Positions 1 to 7,730 of a DNA stretch of 64,000 nucleotides are shown here, one piece after another (within the stretch, counting starts at the first letter, position 1; the number at the start of each line of letters is the position of its first letter). Origin of the DNA: Bradyrhizobium sp. CB1015 (GTDB lineage: Bacteria; Pseudomonadota; Alphaproteobacteria; Rhizobiales; Xanthobacteraceae); NCBI RefSeq assembly GCF_025200925.1, contig NZ_CP104174.1, positions 7,750,001-7,814,000 of the forward strand, given 5' to 3'. Under the pieces are notes generated by a model. The model ran no database searches. It saw only the letters and a program-made list of their open reading frames with translations, and was not told the origin of the DNA. Both the position numbers and the translations under genes were made by a program.

Positions 1-564
1 GATGTCGAACCGCGACAGCAGCGCCGAGATGGTGCCGTGCATGCGGCGCCAGCGCGGGAAGGAACGCGGCGACATACGCCCGTTGATCAGCACCATCGGC
101 ACCCGCCGCGCGGCGCCGGCGAGGATCAGGTTCGGCCACAGATCGGATTCGATGAACAGCGCCAGCGACGGCTTCCAATGGTCGAGGAAGCGCGCGACAT
201 AGCGCGGCGAATCATACGGCAGGTATTGATGGATGACGTCGGGCGGAAAGCGTTTTGCGACGACCGCGGCCGAGGTAACGGTGCCCGAGGTGAGCAGGAT
301 GCGCAGATTGAGATCGCGCAGGCGCTCGATCAGGGCGGCCGCCGCCAGCACCTCGCCGACGCTGGCGCCGTGGATCCAGACCAGCGGGCCATGCGGCCGC
401 ACGTCGCGGGACAGGCCGCGCCGCTCGCCGACGCGCGCGGGGTCCTCCTTGCCCTGCTTCAGCCGCCGCTTGATCAGCGCAGGCGCGAGCGGCACCAGGC
501 CGGCGGCCAGGCGCCGGTACATCCGCAGCGTGATCGGCAGCCTAATGGGCAGCGACTTAGGCAT
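1..564 (-). CDS. waaA: 3-deoxy-D-manno-octulosonic acid (Kdo) transferase, N-terminal part (runs off left edge)
   Basis: WaaA transfers Kdo from CMP-Kdo to the lipid A precursor at the cytoplasmic face of the inner membrane. Only the first 188 codons lie in the window. The reading starts MPKSLPIRLPITLRMYRRL, with a hydrophobic and basic N-terminus, and contains VWIHGASVGE, the family motif carrying the catalytic Glu, followed by LTSGTVTSA and FIESDLWPNLI, all typical of the Glycos_transf_N domain. The ATG at 564 overlaps the stop of the upstream acyltransferase gene by eight bases, so the two are translationally coupled. The order pmbA, cysQ, DUF4170, DUF374, waaA matches known rhizobial synteny. 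The C-terminal GT-B half is not visible. Confidence 0.9.
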   Translation of the reverse strand, partial: MPKSLPIRLPITLRMYRRLAAGLVPLAPALIKRRLKQGKEDPARVGERRGLSRDVRPHGPLVWIHGASVGEVLAAAALIERLRDLNLRILLTSGTVTSAAVVAKRFPPDVIHQYLPYDSPRYVARFLDHWKPSLALFIESDLWPNLILAGAARRVPMVLINGRMSPRSFPRWRRMHGTISALLSRFDI

Positions 565-1276
565 CTTCCGGTCCCGGGCGGCCGAGCTGCGCATAGGCGC
601 GCCGGGTCGCCTCGTTCAACATGTCTTCCAGCTCCTGCCGCAACGTCTCCATCATGGCGACGTCGGCATCTGCGGGAACGTGGATTTCCTTGATGCCGAC
701 CAAAGCGCCCCGCCCGAATGGCAAATTGATGGTGGTGCGATCCCAGTTCTTGAGCCGGATGAAGCGGCTGGTCGCCATCGCGAAAGGCATGATCGGTCGT
801 CCCGATTCCCTTGCCAGCATGATAATGCCGAGCCCGGCCACGCGCGAGCGCTTGGGGACGTCGGCGGTCAGCGCGACATTACAACCGGCCTGCAGCGTCC
901 GCACCATTTCCTTGAAGGCGCCGACGCCACCTTTACGGTGAAACGCGCCGCCATGGTCGCCGGAACCGCGGATCGTGCCGATCCCGAGCCGCTCGGCGGC
1001 GATGGCATTGAACTCGCCGTCGCGGTGCCGGGAGATCAGCACCTTGGCCCGATAGGAGGCCTTGTTCTGGTTCTTGATGAAGGGCGTGAGGAAATGCTGG
1101 CCGTGCCAGAACGCGAAGATCGCAGGGAGCTGCGGCTCGACGCGTTCGTAGACGTCAGACGGATCGAACGTGAAGGTGCTGGTCCGCCAGACCAGACGCA
1201 GATATTCGGCCGCCAGGACCCCGACGGCACGCTGAAACCAGCTGCTTCGCAGCGTATTGCGAAGCAGTTTTTTCAA
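557..1276 (-). CDS. Lysophospholipid acyltransferase family protein (DUF374)
   Basis: This 239-residue protein belongs to the DUF374/LPLAT group, thought to be membrane-associated acyltransferases next to lipid A genes. Visible features are FWHGQHFLTPFI (an H-x4-like acyltransferase block), ISRHRDGEFNAIAAERLG, a glycine-rich TIRGSGDHGG, and ALTADVPKRSRVAGLG followed by ARESGRPIMPFAMATSRF, the order expected for DUF374. The ATG at 1276 overlaps the DUF4170 stop by four bases (ATGA), and the 3' end overlaps waaA. Acyl donor and acceptor cannot be read from the sequence; a role in lipid A or Kdo-lipid assembly is inferred from neighbours. Confidence 0.88.
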   Translation of the reverse strand: MKKLLRNTLRSSWFQRAVGVLAAEYLRLVWRTSTFTFDPSDVYERVEPQLPAIFAFWHGQHFLTPFIKNQNKASYRAKVLISRHRDGEFNAIAAERLGIGTIRGSGDHGGAFHRKGGVGAFKEMVRTLQAGCNVALTADVPKRSRVAGLGIIMLARESGRPIMPFAMATSRFIRLKNWDRTTINLPFGRGALVGIKEIHVPADADVAMMETLRQELEDMLNEATRRAYAQLGRPGPEDA

Positions 1277-1515
1277 CGCGCCGGTTCTTGATTCGGATCG
1301 AGCAGCCGATGCAGGTGGACGATGAAGTAGCGCATCTGCGCGTTGTCGACCGTGCTCTGCGCCTTGGCCCGCCAGGCGGCGTGGGCGCTGGCATAGTTCG
1401 GATACAGGCCGACGATGTCGACCTCGTCCAGGTTCTTGAAGGTGTTGTGCTCGAGATCGACGAGCTCGCCGCCGATGACGAGGTGGAGCAGTTGTTGCGG
1501 GGCACTATCTGGCAT
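1273..1515 (-). CDS. DUF4170 domain-containing small protein
   Basis: This is a small cytoplasmic protein of 80 residues with no known reaction. I chose the ATG at 1515 (MPDSAPQQLLHLV) rather than an upstream in-frame ATG at 1545. An AGGAAC ribosome-binding site lies about eight bases before it, and the family begins at this point. The body, with GGELVDLEHNTFKNLDEVD and a YPNYASAHAAWRAKAQ helix, is the DUF4170 signature. It sits 61 bases downstream of cysQ and overlaps the DUF374 gene by four bases, so it is almost certainly co-transcribed in the envelope operon. Confidence 0.85.
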   Translation of the reverse strand: MPDSAPQQLLHLVIGGELVDLEHNTFKNLDEVDIVGLYPNYASAHAAWRAKAQSTVDNAQMRYFIVHLHRLLDPNQEPAR

Positions 1516-1576
1516 GAGTTCTGTTCCTAACGGGCTGCCCGGCAAAGCAGTGTTCGAGAAGCACGACGAAAGCGCC

Positions 1577-2395
1577 TTAGGCTAAGGGACGGTTGCGAAA
1601 ATGCGCGACAATGCCCGCATGACGATCGCGTCCCGCTGCCACAAGCACCCCGTGCGCCACTTCCCGGCGGTTATAGAGGATGGGTTCTCCGGAGAGGTCA
1701 CTCATCCTACCATCCGCTTCCTGCACGATCAAATCGGCCGCCGCAAGATCCCAATCATGGCTGTTGCCGCCCGCAAAAGCCGCATCCAGTGCGCCATGGG
1801 CGACCCGGCACAGCCGCAGCGCCAGCGAGCCGATCCGCCGGTGCAGCTTGATCTCGCCGAGGGACGGCTTCAGCCGCTCGACCAGCGGCTTCGGGCCGGC
1901 GACGCGGGCGAAGTCGAGCTCGGATCCGCTCGTCGCGCGCACCGGCTTGTCGTTGAGCGTCGTGCCCTGGCCGCGCGTTGCGAAGAAGAACTCGTCGGTA
2001 GCCGGGGCGAACACGGCGGCAAGCACCGGCGAAGCGTCCTCCACCAGCGCCACGCTGACGCACCATTCGTCATGGCCGCCGAGATAATTGCGGGTGCCGT
2101 CGATGGGATCGACGATCCAGGTCAGCCGCCGCGACAGCCGCGCCGCATCGTCGGCGCTCTCCTCGGACAGCCAGCCATAATCGGGCGTCGCAGCGCGCAG
2201 ACGCGATTCGAGCAGATCGTTGACGGCGATGTCGGCCTCCGAGACCGGCGAGGATGCGCCCTTGATCCACTTCCGCAGCTCGGTCCGGAACATCGACTGC
2301 GCCAGCGCGCCGGCCTCCCGCACCGTGTCCCTCAGCAGCGCCGCGTCGCGGGTCAGAATGGTGTCGTCGAGAGAGTGCGCGTCAGCGTCCGCCAA
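1577..2395 (-). CDS. cysQ: Inositol monophosphatase-family phosphatase, CysQ-like 3'(2'),5'-bisphosphate nucleotidase
   Basis: This 272-residue metal-dependent phosphatase probably removes the 3'-phosphate from PAP/PAPS, or acts on a sugar phosphate; the family is hard to split by sequence. The metal-binding motifs are clear: WLSEES at residues 75-80, DPIDGT at 96-101 and WDLAAAD at 215-221. The start codon lies inside the 3' end of pmbA (14-base overlap), indicating coupled translation. Length is normal for the family. The CysQ assignment rests on family resemblance and on conserved linkage to the TldD/PmbA, DUF4170 and WaaA genes. Confidence 0.85.
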   Translation of the reverse strand: MADADAHSLDDTILTRDAALLRDTVREAGALAQSMFRTELRKWIKGASSPVSEADIAVNDLLESRLRAATPDYGWLSEESADDAARLSRRLTWIVDPIDGTRNYLGGHDEWCVSVALVEDASPVLAAVFAPATDEFFFATRGQGTTLNDKPVRATSGSELDFARVAGPKPLVERLKPSLGEIKLHRRIGSLALRLCRVAHGALDAAFAGGNSHDWDLAAADLIVQEADGRMSDLSGEPILYNRREVAHGVLVAAGRDRHAGIVAHFRNRPLA

Positions 2396-3815
2396 GCGTC
2401 AAACCCTCGATGCGCACCGTCGGCGCATTGACGCCGTAGCGGAATTCGAGATTGTTCGCCGGCTGCATCGACTTGAAGATCTCGAACAGGTGCCCGGCGA
2501 TCGTCACTTCGCTGACGGGATAGGTGACCTGGCCGTTCTCGATCCAGAAGCCGGAGGCGCCGCGGCTGTAATCGCCGGTGACGCCGTTGACGCCGGAGCC
2601 GATCAGGTCGGTGACGTAGAAGCCCTGCTTGATGTCGGCGATCAGCTCGGCCGGCGTTGGCGTGCCGGGCTCGAGATGCAGATTGTACGGCCCGGGCGAG
2701 GGCGAAGAGGACACGCCGCGATGGGCGTGACCGGTGGTGGTGAGGCCGAGCTCGCGCGCGGTGGCGCAGTCGAGCAGCCAGGTCGTCAGCACGCCGTCAT
2801 CGACCAGCGCAGTCCGCTTCACCGCGACGCCTTCGGCGTCGAAGGTCTGCGAGCGCAGGCCGCGCTTGCGCAAGGGATCGTCGATGATGCGAATGTTTTT
2901 CGCAAACAGCTGCTGGCCAAGCTTGTCCTTCAGGAAGCTGGTCTTGCGCGCGATCGAGGCGCCGTTGATGGCGCCGACGAGATGGCCGACCAGGGAGCCG
3001 GCGACGCGCGGATCGAACACCACCGGCACCTTGCAGGTCTCGACCTTGCGCGGATTGTAGCGCGCCACGGTGCGCTCGCCGGCGGAACGGCCGACGGTTT
3101 CCGGCGACAGCAGATCGGCGCCATGGGGCGCCGAGGTGAAGTCGTAGTCGCGCTCCATGCTGGTGCCATCGCCCGAGATGGCGGTGGCGGAAATACCCTG
3201 GCTGGAGCGCAGGTAAGAGCCGTGGAAGCCGGTCGAGGTGACGAGCACCATGCCGCCGATGCCTGATGACGCCGAGGCGCCGCCGGACTTGGTCACGCCC
3301 TTGACGCCGAGCGCGGCAGCTTCGGCCGCGAGCGCGCGGCGCTCGAGCTCGGCAGTCGTGGGCACGGCGGGATCGAGCAGGTCGAGATCGGGGAAGTCGC
3401 GCGCGAGCAGCGCGGGATCGGCGAGGCCGACATATTTGTCGTCGGGCGCAACGCGCGCCATCGCGACCGCGCGCTCGGCGAGCTTGGTGACGGCATCGCC
3501 GCTGACGTCGTTGGTCGAGACCACCGCCTGGCGCTGGCCGACCAGCACGCGCAGGCCGACATCGTCGCCCTCGGACCGCTCGGATTCCTCGACGCGCCCG
3601 TCGCGGACCTCGACGCCTTGCGAAACGCCGCGCACCGCGACCGCATCGGCCGCATCCGCGCCGGCGCGCTTGGCCGCCTCGACCAGCCGCTGCGCGAGAT
3701 CGGAGAGCGCGGACTGATCGAACAGGTCGCGATTGGCGGTAGTCGAAAGCGTCGAGCTTGGTGAAGAGTTCACGAACGAAATCCTGTTGGGGCGGGGTTC
3801 GGGACCGGAACCCAC
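2382..3815 (-). CDS. pmbA: TldD/PmbA family metalloprotease-like protein (PmbA type)
   Basis: TldD and PmbA form a heterodimeric metalloprotease that trims peptides such as microcin precursors and antitoxins. This 477-residue protein has the PmbA layout: an N-terminal GVEVRDGRVEESERSEGD strand pair, central VPVVFDPRVAGSLVGHL, and a C-terminal YPVSEVTIAGHLFEIFKSM. No HExxxH zinc motif is visible, which fits PmbA, the non-catalytic partner, better than TldD. The ATG at 3815 adds about 14 residues before a possible GTG start (VNSSPSS, about 3773), so the true start is uncertain. It is the first gene of the minus-strand operon that ends in waaA. Confidence 0.85.
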   Translation of the reverse strand: MGSGPEPRPNRISFVNSSPSSTLSTTANRDLFDQSALSDLAQRLVEAAKRAGADAADAVAVRGVSQGVEVRDGRVEESERSEGDDVGLRVLVGQRQAVVSTNDVSGDAVTKLAERAVAMARVAPDDKYVGLADPALLARDFPDLDLLDPAVPTTAELERRALAAEAAALGVKGVTKSGGASASSGIGGMVLVTSTGFHGSYLRSSQGISATAISGDGTSMERDYDFTSAPHGADLLSPETVGRSAGERTVARYNPRKVETCKVPVVFDPRVAGSLVGHLVGAINGASIARKTSFLKDKLGQQLFAKNIRIIDDPLRKRGLRSQTFDAEGVAVKRTALVDDGVLTTWLLDCATARELGLTTTGHAHRGVSSSPSPGPYNLHLEPGTPTPAELIADIKQGFYVTDLIGSGVNGVTGDYSRGASGFWIENGQVTYPVSEVTIAGHLFEIFKSMQPANNLEFRYGVNAPTVRIEGLTLGGR

Positions 3816-4036
3816 AGATGTGCCCTGATAGCGCGGACTTCAAGCATTTTCAGCCCGTCAAAAGCTCAGATTCGCGACGTCGGCGCAACGTCTCGTCAAT
3901 CATGCGCGCCAAGGTCTTGTCAATCATGAGGTGCAGTGACGGTGGGTTAACCAGCCTTTTTAAGCGGTTTCGGACCGCCGCGCGCTAAGGTCCTCGCATC
4001 GACCGGGAACATAATCCCGGCGGGGAGAACGAAGCC

Positions 4037-4555
4037 GTGAGGCGTCAAACAGCAACATGCGGGGCTAACCCCGCCGGGTCGAGCCGCTCCCTGCGGCTCG
4101 ACCCTCTTTCCCTTCCGGTCCGCTTCGACGCGCATGACCCGCGCGCCGACGGACATGTCAGGCAGATCGAGCTTCATCGCGAGCGCGTCGTGCTGCGCCG
4201 TGCCGTGCGCGGCATGCAGATGGCGATCAACGTGCGCGTCGCCGACTTCACTGGCGTTGCGCTCCGCGGCAATGACGAGGCGCAGACGCTCGTTCTCGTG
4301 CACCGCGATCCGTCGCTGTCCGTTCCGCTGCTGATCAGCACTGACGCGGACGAGATCGCGCAGGCCTGGACGATCTGGAGCGAGATCTTCGCGCTGCCGC
4401 AGCTCGACGAGGGCGCCCGCAAGCCCGCACCGCGCCGCCGCCGCGCCAACGCGATCCGCGCCCGCCGCCCGAAATTCCTGATGCGCCGGCGCACCGCAAT
4501 GGCGCGCGAGCTGCCGGTTCATCAGGGCGAGCGCGAGATCATCGCGAGGAATTAG
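4037..4555 (+). CDS. DUF6101-like conserved protein
   Basis: This 172-residue protein of unknown function starts at GTG (4037), preceded by GGGGAG about ten bases upstream. The central part (DPLSLPVRFDAHDPRADG, then INVRVADFTGVAL and LVLVHRDPSLSVPL) reads as a compact beta-rich domain. The C-terminal 50 residues are strongly basic (RKPAPRRRRANAIRARRP), suggesting nucleic-acid or membrane-surface contact. No signal peptide or membrane segment is seen. I recognise it as a Bradyrhizobium-type conserved protein, from memory DUF6101, but no function is known. The gene stands alone, divergent from pmbA and convergent with ubiA. Confidence 0.75.
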   Translation: MRRQTATCGANPAGSSRSLRLDPLSLPVRFDAHDPRADGHVRQIELHRERVVLRRAVRGMQMAINVRVADFTGVALRGNDEAQTLVLVHRDPSLSVPLLISTDADEIAQAWTIWSEIFALPQLDEGARKPAPRRRRANAIRARRPKFLMRRRTAMARELPVHQGEREIIARN

Positions 4556-4574
4556 GCGGCAATCACAGGTGCCG

Positions 4575-4663
4575 TAGGGTGGGTTAGCCCGAAGGGCGTA
4601 ACCCACCTATTTGCTTTCTGCGCGGATAGAAGTTGGTGGATTACGCTTCGCTAATCCACCCTA
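4575..4663. repeat. Intergenic inverted-repeat element (TAGGGTGG family)
   Basis: The left end, TAGGGTGGGTTAGC followed by GCGTAACCCACC, is itself a hairpin. The right end is its near-exact inverted copy (GGTGGATTACG, then CTAATCCACCCTA). The element therefore has terminal inverted repeats around a 25-30 base core and lies between the convergent DUF6101-like gene and ubiA. It may act as a bidirectional terminator or be a dispersed repeat. Confidence 0.75.
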
Positions 4664-4675
4664 GGCATTTTCGCG

Positions 4676-5632
4676 TCACGCCGCCCGCAGCACGGCATCC
4701 ACCAGTAATCCTGCGAACAGCAGCAAGCCCGCGTCACGGTTCGACTTGAACAGGCGCAGGCACAGCTCGGGATCGTTGATGCGCAGCCGCACGATCTGCC
4801 AGGCCAGATGCGCGGCGAAGGCGGCAAGCCCGAGCCAGGCCGGCCAGCGCGCTTCGCTAGAAGCCAGCGCGACGCCGATCAGCATCACCGCGAGCCCGTA
4901 GAACAGCACCAGCGCCTGGCGCGTATGCGCGCCGAACAGGCGCGCGGTCGACTTGATGCCGATCAGCGCATCGTCCTCGGCGTCCTGATGCGCGTAGATC
5001 GTGTCATAGCCGATCACCCAGGAAATCGCGCCGGCATAGAGCACGAGCGCGGTGACGTCGATGCGGCCGAAGGTGACGGCAAAGCCCATCAGGGCGCCCC
5101 AGGAGAAGGCGAGGCCGAGCACGATCTGCGGCCACCAGGTGATGCGCTTCATGAAGGGATAGATCGCGACGATCAGGAGCGAAGCGATGCCCGTTGCGAT
5201 CGCGAAACGGTTGAACTGCAGCAGCACTACAAGACCCACCAGCGCCTGCGCGACCATGAAGACCACGGCCTGCCTGGTGGTCACCTGCCCCGACGGCAGC
5301 GGCCGCGAGCGCGTGCGCTCGACCTTGTCGTCGAGGTCGCGGTCGGTGATGTCGTTCCAGGTGCAGCCGGCCCCGCGCATCACGAAGGCGCCGACGAAGA
5401 ACAGCGCGATGGTGAGCGGCAGACCGCGAATGTCATGCGCCATGCCGGCGGCCAGCGCCGCCGACCACCAGCACGGCATCAAGAGAAGCCAGGAGCCGAT
5501 CGGGCGATCGAAGCGGGACAGGCGCAGGTAAGGCCGCGCCCAATGCGGCGCGAGCGTATCGACCCAGTTGCCGGTGGAATCGGCAACGCGGGCGGATGTG
5601 CTAGTGCCCAGTTTTCGAAGTTCGTATTCCAT
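4676..5632 (-). CDS. ubiA: 4-hydroxybenzoate polyprenyltransferase
   Basis: UbiA is the integral-membrane enzyme that attaches the polyprenyl chain to 4-hydroxybenzoate in ubiquinone synthesis. Both prenyltransferase Asp-rich motifs are present: NDITDRDLDDKVERTRSRPL at residues 93-112 and YDTIYAHQDAEDD at 208-220, with about eight hydrophobic helices around them. Length (318) is normal. Homology would be expected from about residue 14 (ARVADSTGNWVD). Residues 1-11 are encoded by one arm of a palindromic repeat, and the only in-frame ATG (5630-5632) lies in that palindrome's loop. No in-frame GTG or TTG replaces it, and no strong ribosome-binding site is visible. Confidence 0.92.
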   Translation of the reverse strand: MEYELRKLGTSTSARVADSTGNWVDTLAPHWARPYLRLSRFDRPIGSWLLLMPCWWSAALAAGMAHDIRGLPLTIALFFVGAFVMRGAGCTWNDITDRDLDDKVERTRSRPLPSGQVTTRQAVVFMVAQALVGLVVLLQFNRFAIATGIASLLIVAIYPFMKRITWWPQIVLGLAFSWGALMGFAVTFGRIDVTALVLYAGAISWVIGYDTIYAHQDAEDDALIGIKSTARLFGAHTRQALVLFYGLAVMLIGVALASSEARWPAWLGLAAFAAHLAWQIVRLRINDPELCLRLFKSNRDAGLLLFAGLLVDAVLRAA

Positions 5633-5679
5633 CGCGGCGCATTCCGGTACGAACTTCGAAAACTACAAGGGCACTAGCA
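5599..5679. repeat. Large bulged palindrome overlapping the ubiA start
   Basis: The arm TGCTAGTGCCCAGTTTTCG (5599 onward, continuing AAGTTCGTA to 5626) is repeated in inverted orientation at 5648-5679. The right arm carries four extra bases, TTGT on the minus strand. The loop is 21 bases and contains the ubiA ATG. In the ubiA mRNA this would fold into a stem of about 28 pairs with a four-base bulge, holding the initiation codon in the loop. Confidence 0.85.
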
Positions 5680-5693
5680 AGAAAATCATAATT

Positions 5694-5772
5694 CACGTGC
5701 CGCTTATCGATTTGAAGTTCCTATAAGGATCTTGCGGCAAGCACCGTGGGAACTTCAAATCGGCGGCACGTG
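5694..5772. repeat. Second bulged palindrome of the same family
   Basis: The arm CACGTGCCGC-TTAT-CGATTTGAAGTTCC (5694-5721) is matched by its inverted copy at 5749-5772, which lacks only the TTAT. Arm length is 24 pairs and the loop is about 27 bases. The bulge position, the GTGCC start and the GAAGTTC end match the preceding palindrome, which lies in the opposite orientation. It sits three bases beyond the stop codon of the exported-protein gene at 5775 and could serve as its terminator. Confidence 0.8.
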
Positions 5773-5774
5773 TA

Positions 5775-6440
5775 TCATCGGGTCAGGACGTTGCCGTTGA
5801 GCGTATCGAAGGTGCTGCCGCCCTTCTTGCCGGCATTGGCCTCGGGCGCCGAGCCCGAGCCCAGCACCTCGCTCAGCGACGGACCGGCCGGACCCCGCGG
5901 CTGATTCTGCATCTGCTGCGCGACGTTGCAGACCTTGGTCTGCATGGTCTCGGTGTTCTTGTGGCCGTCCTTCATTTGCGCGCCGACCTGTGGCGGGATC
6001 CCGCACTTCGAGGCGTTGGCCTCGATGTACTTGATCATCTTCAACTCGGCCTGGCTGAAATTGCGGATCAGCTTGCAGGCCTCGTCCGGCGGCGCGTGAC
6101 GGTCGCTCGCGGCCTTGATCAGCTTACCGCGCTTCTCGGCCTCTTCGCGCAGGGGCATGAACGCCTTCATGCAGTCCTCGCCGGGACCGGCCTGCGTCGG
6201 CGGAGCCGCGCTGAAGGCGCCGGCGCCGCCGATCGGGGCAGCGCCGTTGACGGGAAAGGATGATTGCGGCGCGCTACCCACCGACGCGGCGGGCGCCGAG
6301 CCGTTCACCGGCGGAAACGGCGAGCTGTTCGAAGCCTGGTTGGGCAATGGCGCCGGGAAGGCGCTTTGCGCACAAGCGCCCGCGGCACTCATGGCGACCA
6401 TGGCGGCAGCGATCGGAACCATCAAATGACGGATCATCAA
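5775..6440 (-). CDS. Exported protein of unknown function
   Basis: This 221-residue protein begins MMIRHLMVPIAAAMVAMSAAGACA, a clear Sec signal peptide cleaved near residue 24. It is followed by a Pro/Ala/Ser-rich stretch with an imperfect duplication (SPFPPVNGSAP and SSFPVNGAAP, about residues 39-68). A folded region at about 88-172 carries four cysteines (EDCMKAFMPL, DEACKLIRNF, ASKCGIPP, TKVCNVAQQM) that could form two disulfides. The C-terminus is GSTFDTLNGNVLTR. I recognise this as a Rhizobiales-type periplasmic unknown and can assign no function. It is followed immediately by a palindromic repeat. Confidence 0.75.
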   Translation of the reverse strand: MMIRHLMVPIAAAMVAMSAAGACAQSAFPAPLPNQASNSSPFPPVNGSAPAASVGSAPQSSFPVNGAAPIGGAGAFSAAPPTQAGPGEDCMKAFMPLREEAEKRGKLIKAASDRHAPPDEACKLIRNFSQAELKMIKYIEANASKCGIPPQVGAQMKDGHKNTETMQTKVCNVAQQMQNQPRGPAGPSLSEVLGSGSAPEANAGKKGGSTFDTLNGNVLTR

Positions 6441-6647
6441 GACAGTCTCTCCGGCAGGAGCTTACGGGGTTCAGGGCTTCCCAATTGAAGCGTGACCAGC
6501 GTGTTCGCGTTTTTACGATTCCCGCCGGCGCTTAACAACCCGTGGAATAGGGCGAGAGCGCGGCGCTGGGACGCACCCGTTTGGCAATATTTACCCCGGA
6601 ATGGCGCCTTTCGGTTAAGAACAGCCGTCAATCGGACCCCCAAAGCG

Positions 6648-7409
6648 ATGCCTTCCCACGATTTTCGTGCCCCGCGCCTGTTTGTCGATGCGCCCCTGGC
6701 CCAGGACGCCAGGGTCTCTCTCGACCGCGACCAGAGCAACTATCTCGGCAATGTGCTGCGGCTCGGCGCCGGGGCCGAGGTCCTGGCCTTCAACGGCAGG
6801 GATGGCGAGTGGCAGGCCGCCATCGAGGGACGCAAGCGGCCGGACGGCCTCGTGATCCTCCAGCAGACCCGGCCCCAGGACCGGCTCGCCGACCTCACCT
6901 ATGTCTTCGCCCCGCTCAAGCATACCAGGCTGGATTACATGGTGCAGAAGGCCATCGAGATGGGCGCCGCCGCCCTGCAACCGGTCCTGACCAGGTTCAC
7001 CCAGGCCTCCCGGGTCAATACCGAGCGGATGCGCGCCAATGTGGTCGAGGCGGCCGAGCAATGCGGCATCCTCAGCATCGCCAGCGTGGCCGAGCCGGTG
7101 CCGCTGGAGCGCTTCTTGAGCCAGCGTCCCGCCGACCGGCTGCTGATCTTCTGCGACGAGGCGGCGGAGGTCCAAGATCCCGTTCAGGGCCTGCAAGGCG
7201 CGCGCGAGGCCGGACACGGTATCGACGTGCTGATCGGCCCGGAGGGCGGTTTTGCCGAGGAAGAGCGGGCGCTCTTGCTGCGCCAGCCCAGGATCCTGCG
7301 GCTGGCGCTCGGCCCCCGCATCATGCGGGCGGACACCGCCGCCGTCGCCGCCCTGGCGCTGGTCCAGGCGGTGCTGGGCGATTGGAGCGGCAGCACCGAG
7401 CACAGGTGA
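6648..7409 (+). CDS. rsmE: 16S rRNA (uracil(1498)-N(3))-methyltransferase
   Basis: RsmE methylates N3 of U1498 in the 16S rRNA decoding region using SAM. The 253-residue reading from ATG 6648 (MPSHDFRAPRLFVDAPL) has the N-terminal PUA-like domain and then the SPOUT fold with its trefoil-knot signatures: DVLIGPEGGFAEEE and ILRLALGPRIMRADTA. An open frame extends upstream to 6492, but that segment has no family similarity and runs through the region in front of the preceding divergent gene, so I start at 6648. The gene is followed by an inverted-repeat element and then hisZ. Confidence 0.93.
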   Translation: MPSHDFRAPRLFVDAPLAQDARVSLDRDQSNYLGNVLRLGAGAEVLAFNGRDGEWQAAIEGRKRPDGLVILQQTRPQDRLADLTYVFAPLKHTRLDYMVQKAIEMGAAALQPVLTRFTQASRVNTERMRANVVEAAEQCGILSIASVAEPVPLERFLSQRPADRLLIFCDEAAEVQDPVQGLQGAREAGHGIDVLIGPEGGFAEEERALLLRQPRILRLALGPRIMRADTAAVAALALVQAVLGDWSGSTEHR

Positions 7410-7446
7410 TGCCGAGTTAAACCGCTCGTGCCACGGGCGCCTTCTA

Positions 7447-7582
7447 CCTCTCCCGCTTGCGGGGGAGGTCGGCGCGAAGCGCCGGGAGGGGCTCTCCCCA
7501 CCCGGGGATTTCCTCCATAAATCTCAGGCGATCCCGACGCGGAAGCACCCCCTCCCCGGCCCTCCCCCGCAAGCGGGAGAGG
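7447..7582. repeat. 136-bp element with perfect 22-bp inverted ends
   Basis: The ends at 7447-7468 and 7561-7582 are exact inverted copies of each other over 22 bases, beginning CCTCTCCCGCTTGCGG. Each end is itself nearly palindromic (CTCCCGC...GCGGGGGAG). The interior is GC-rich and has no reading frame. It lies in the gap between rsmE and hisZ and looks like a miniature inverted-repeat element. Confidence 0.85.
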
Positions 7583-7730
7583 GAGGGCAGAGGCTTTGCG
7601 GCCCGATTGCCAACCCGTTAAGCGATTGATCCTTTGGAGGTCGAAACCGCTGTCGGGCCATGCTAAGGGCTGCGCCAATTCGCCTCCCCTTTGCGCTGCC
7701 CGGTTCCGCCGGGACGATGGACCCCTGAGA

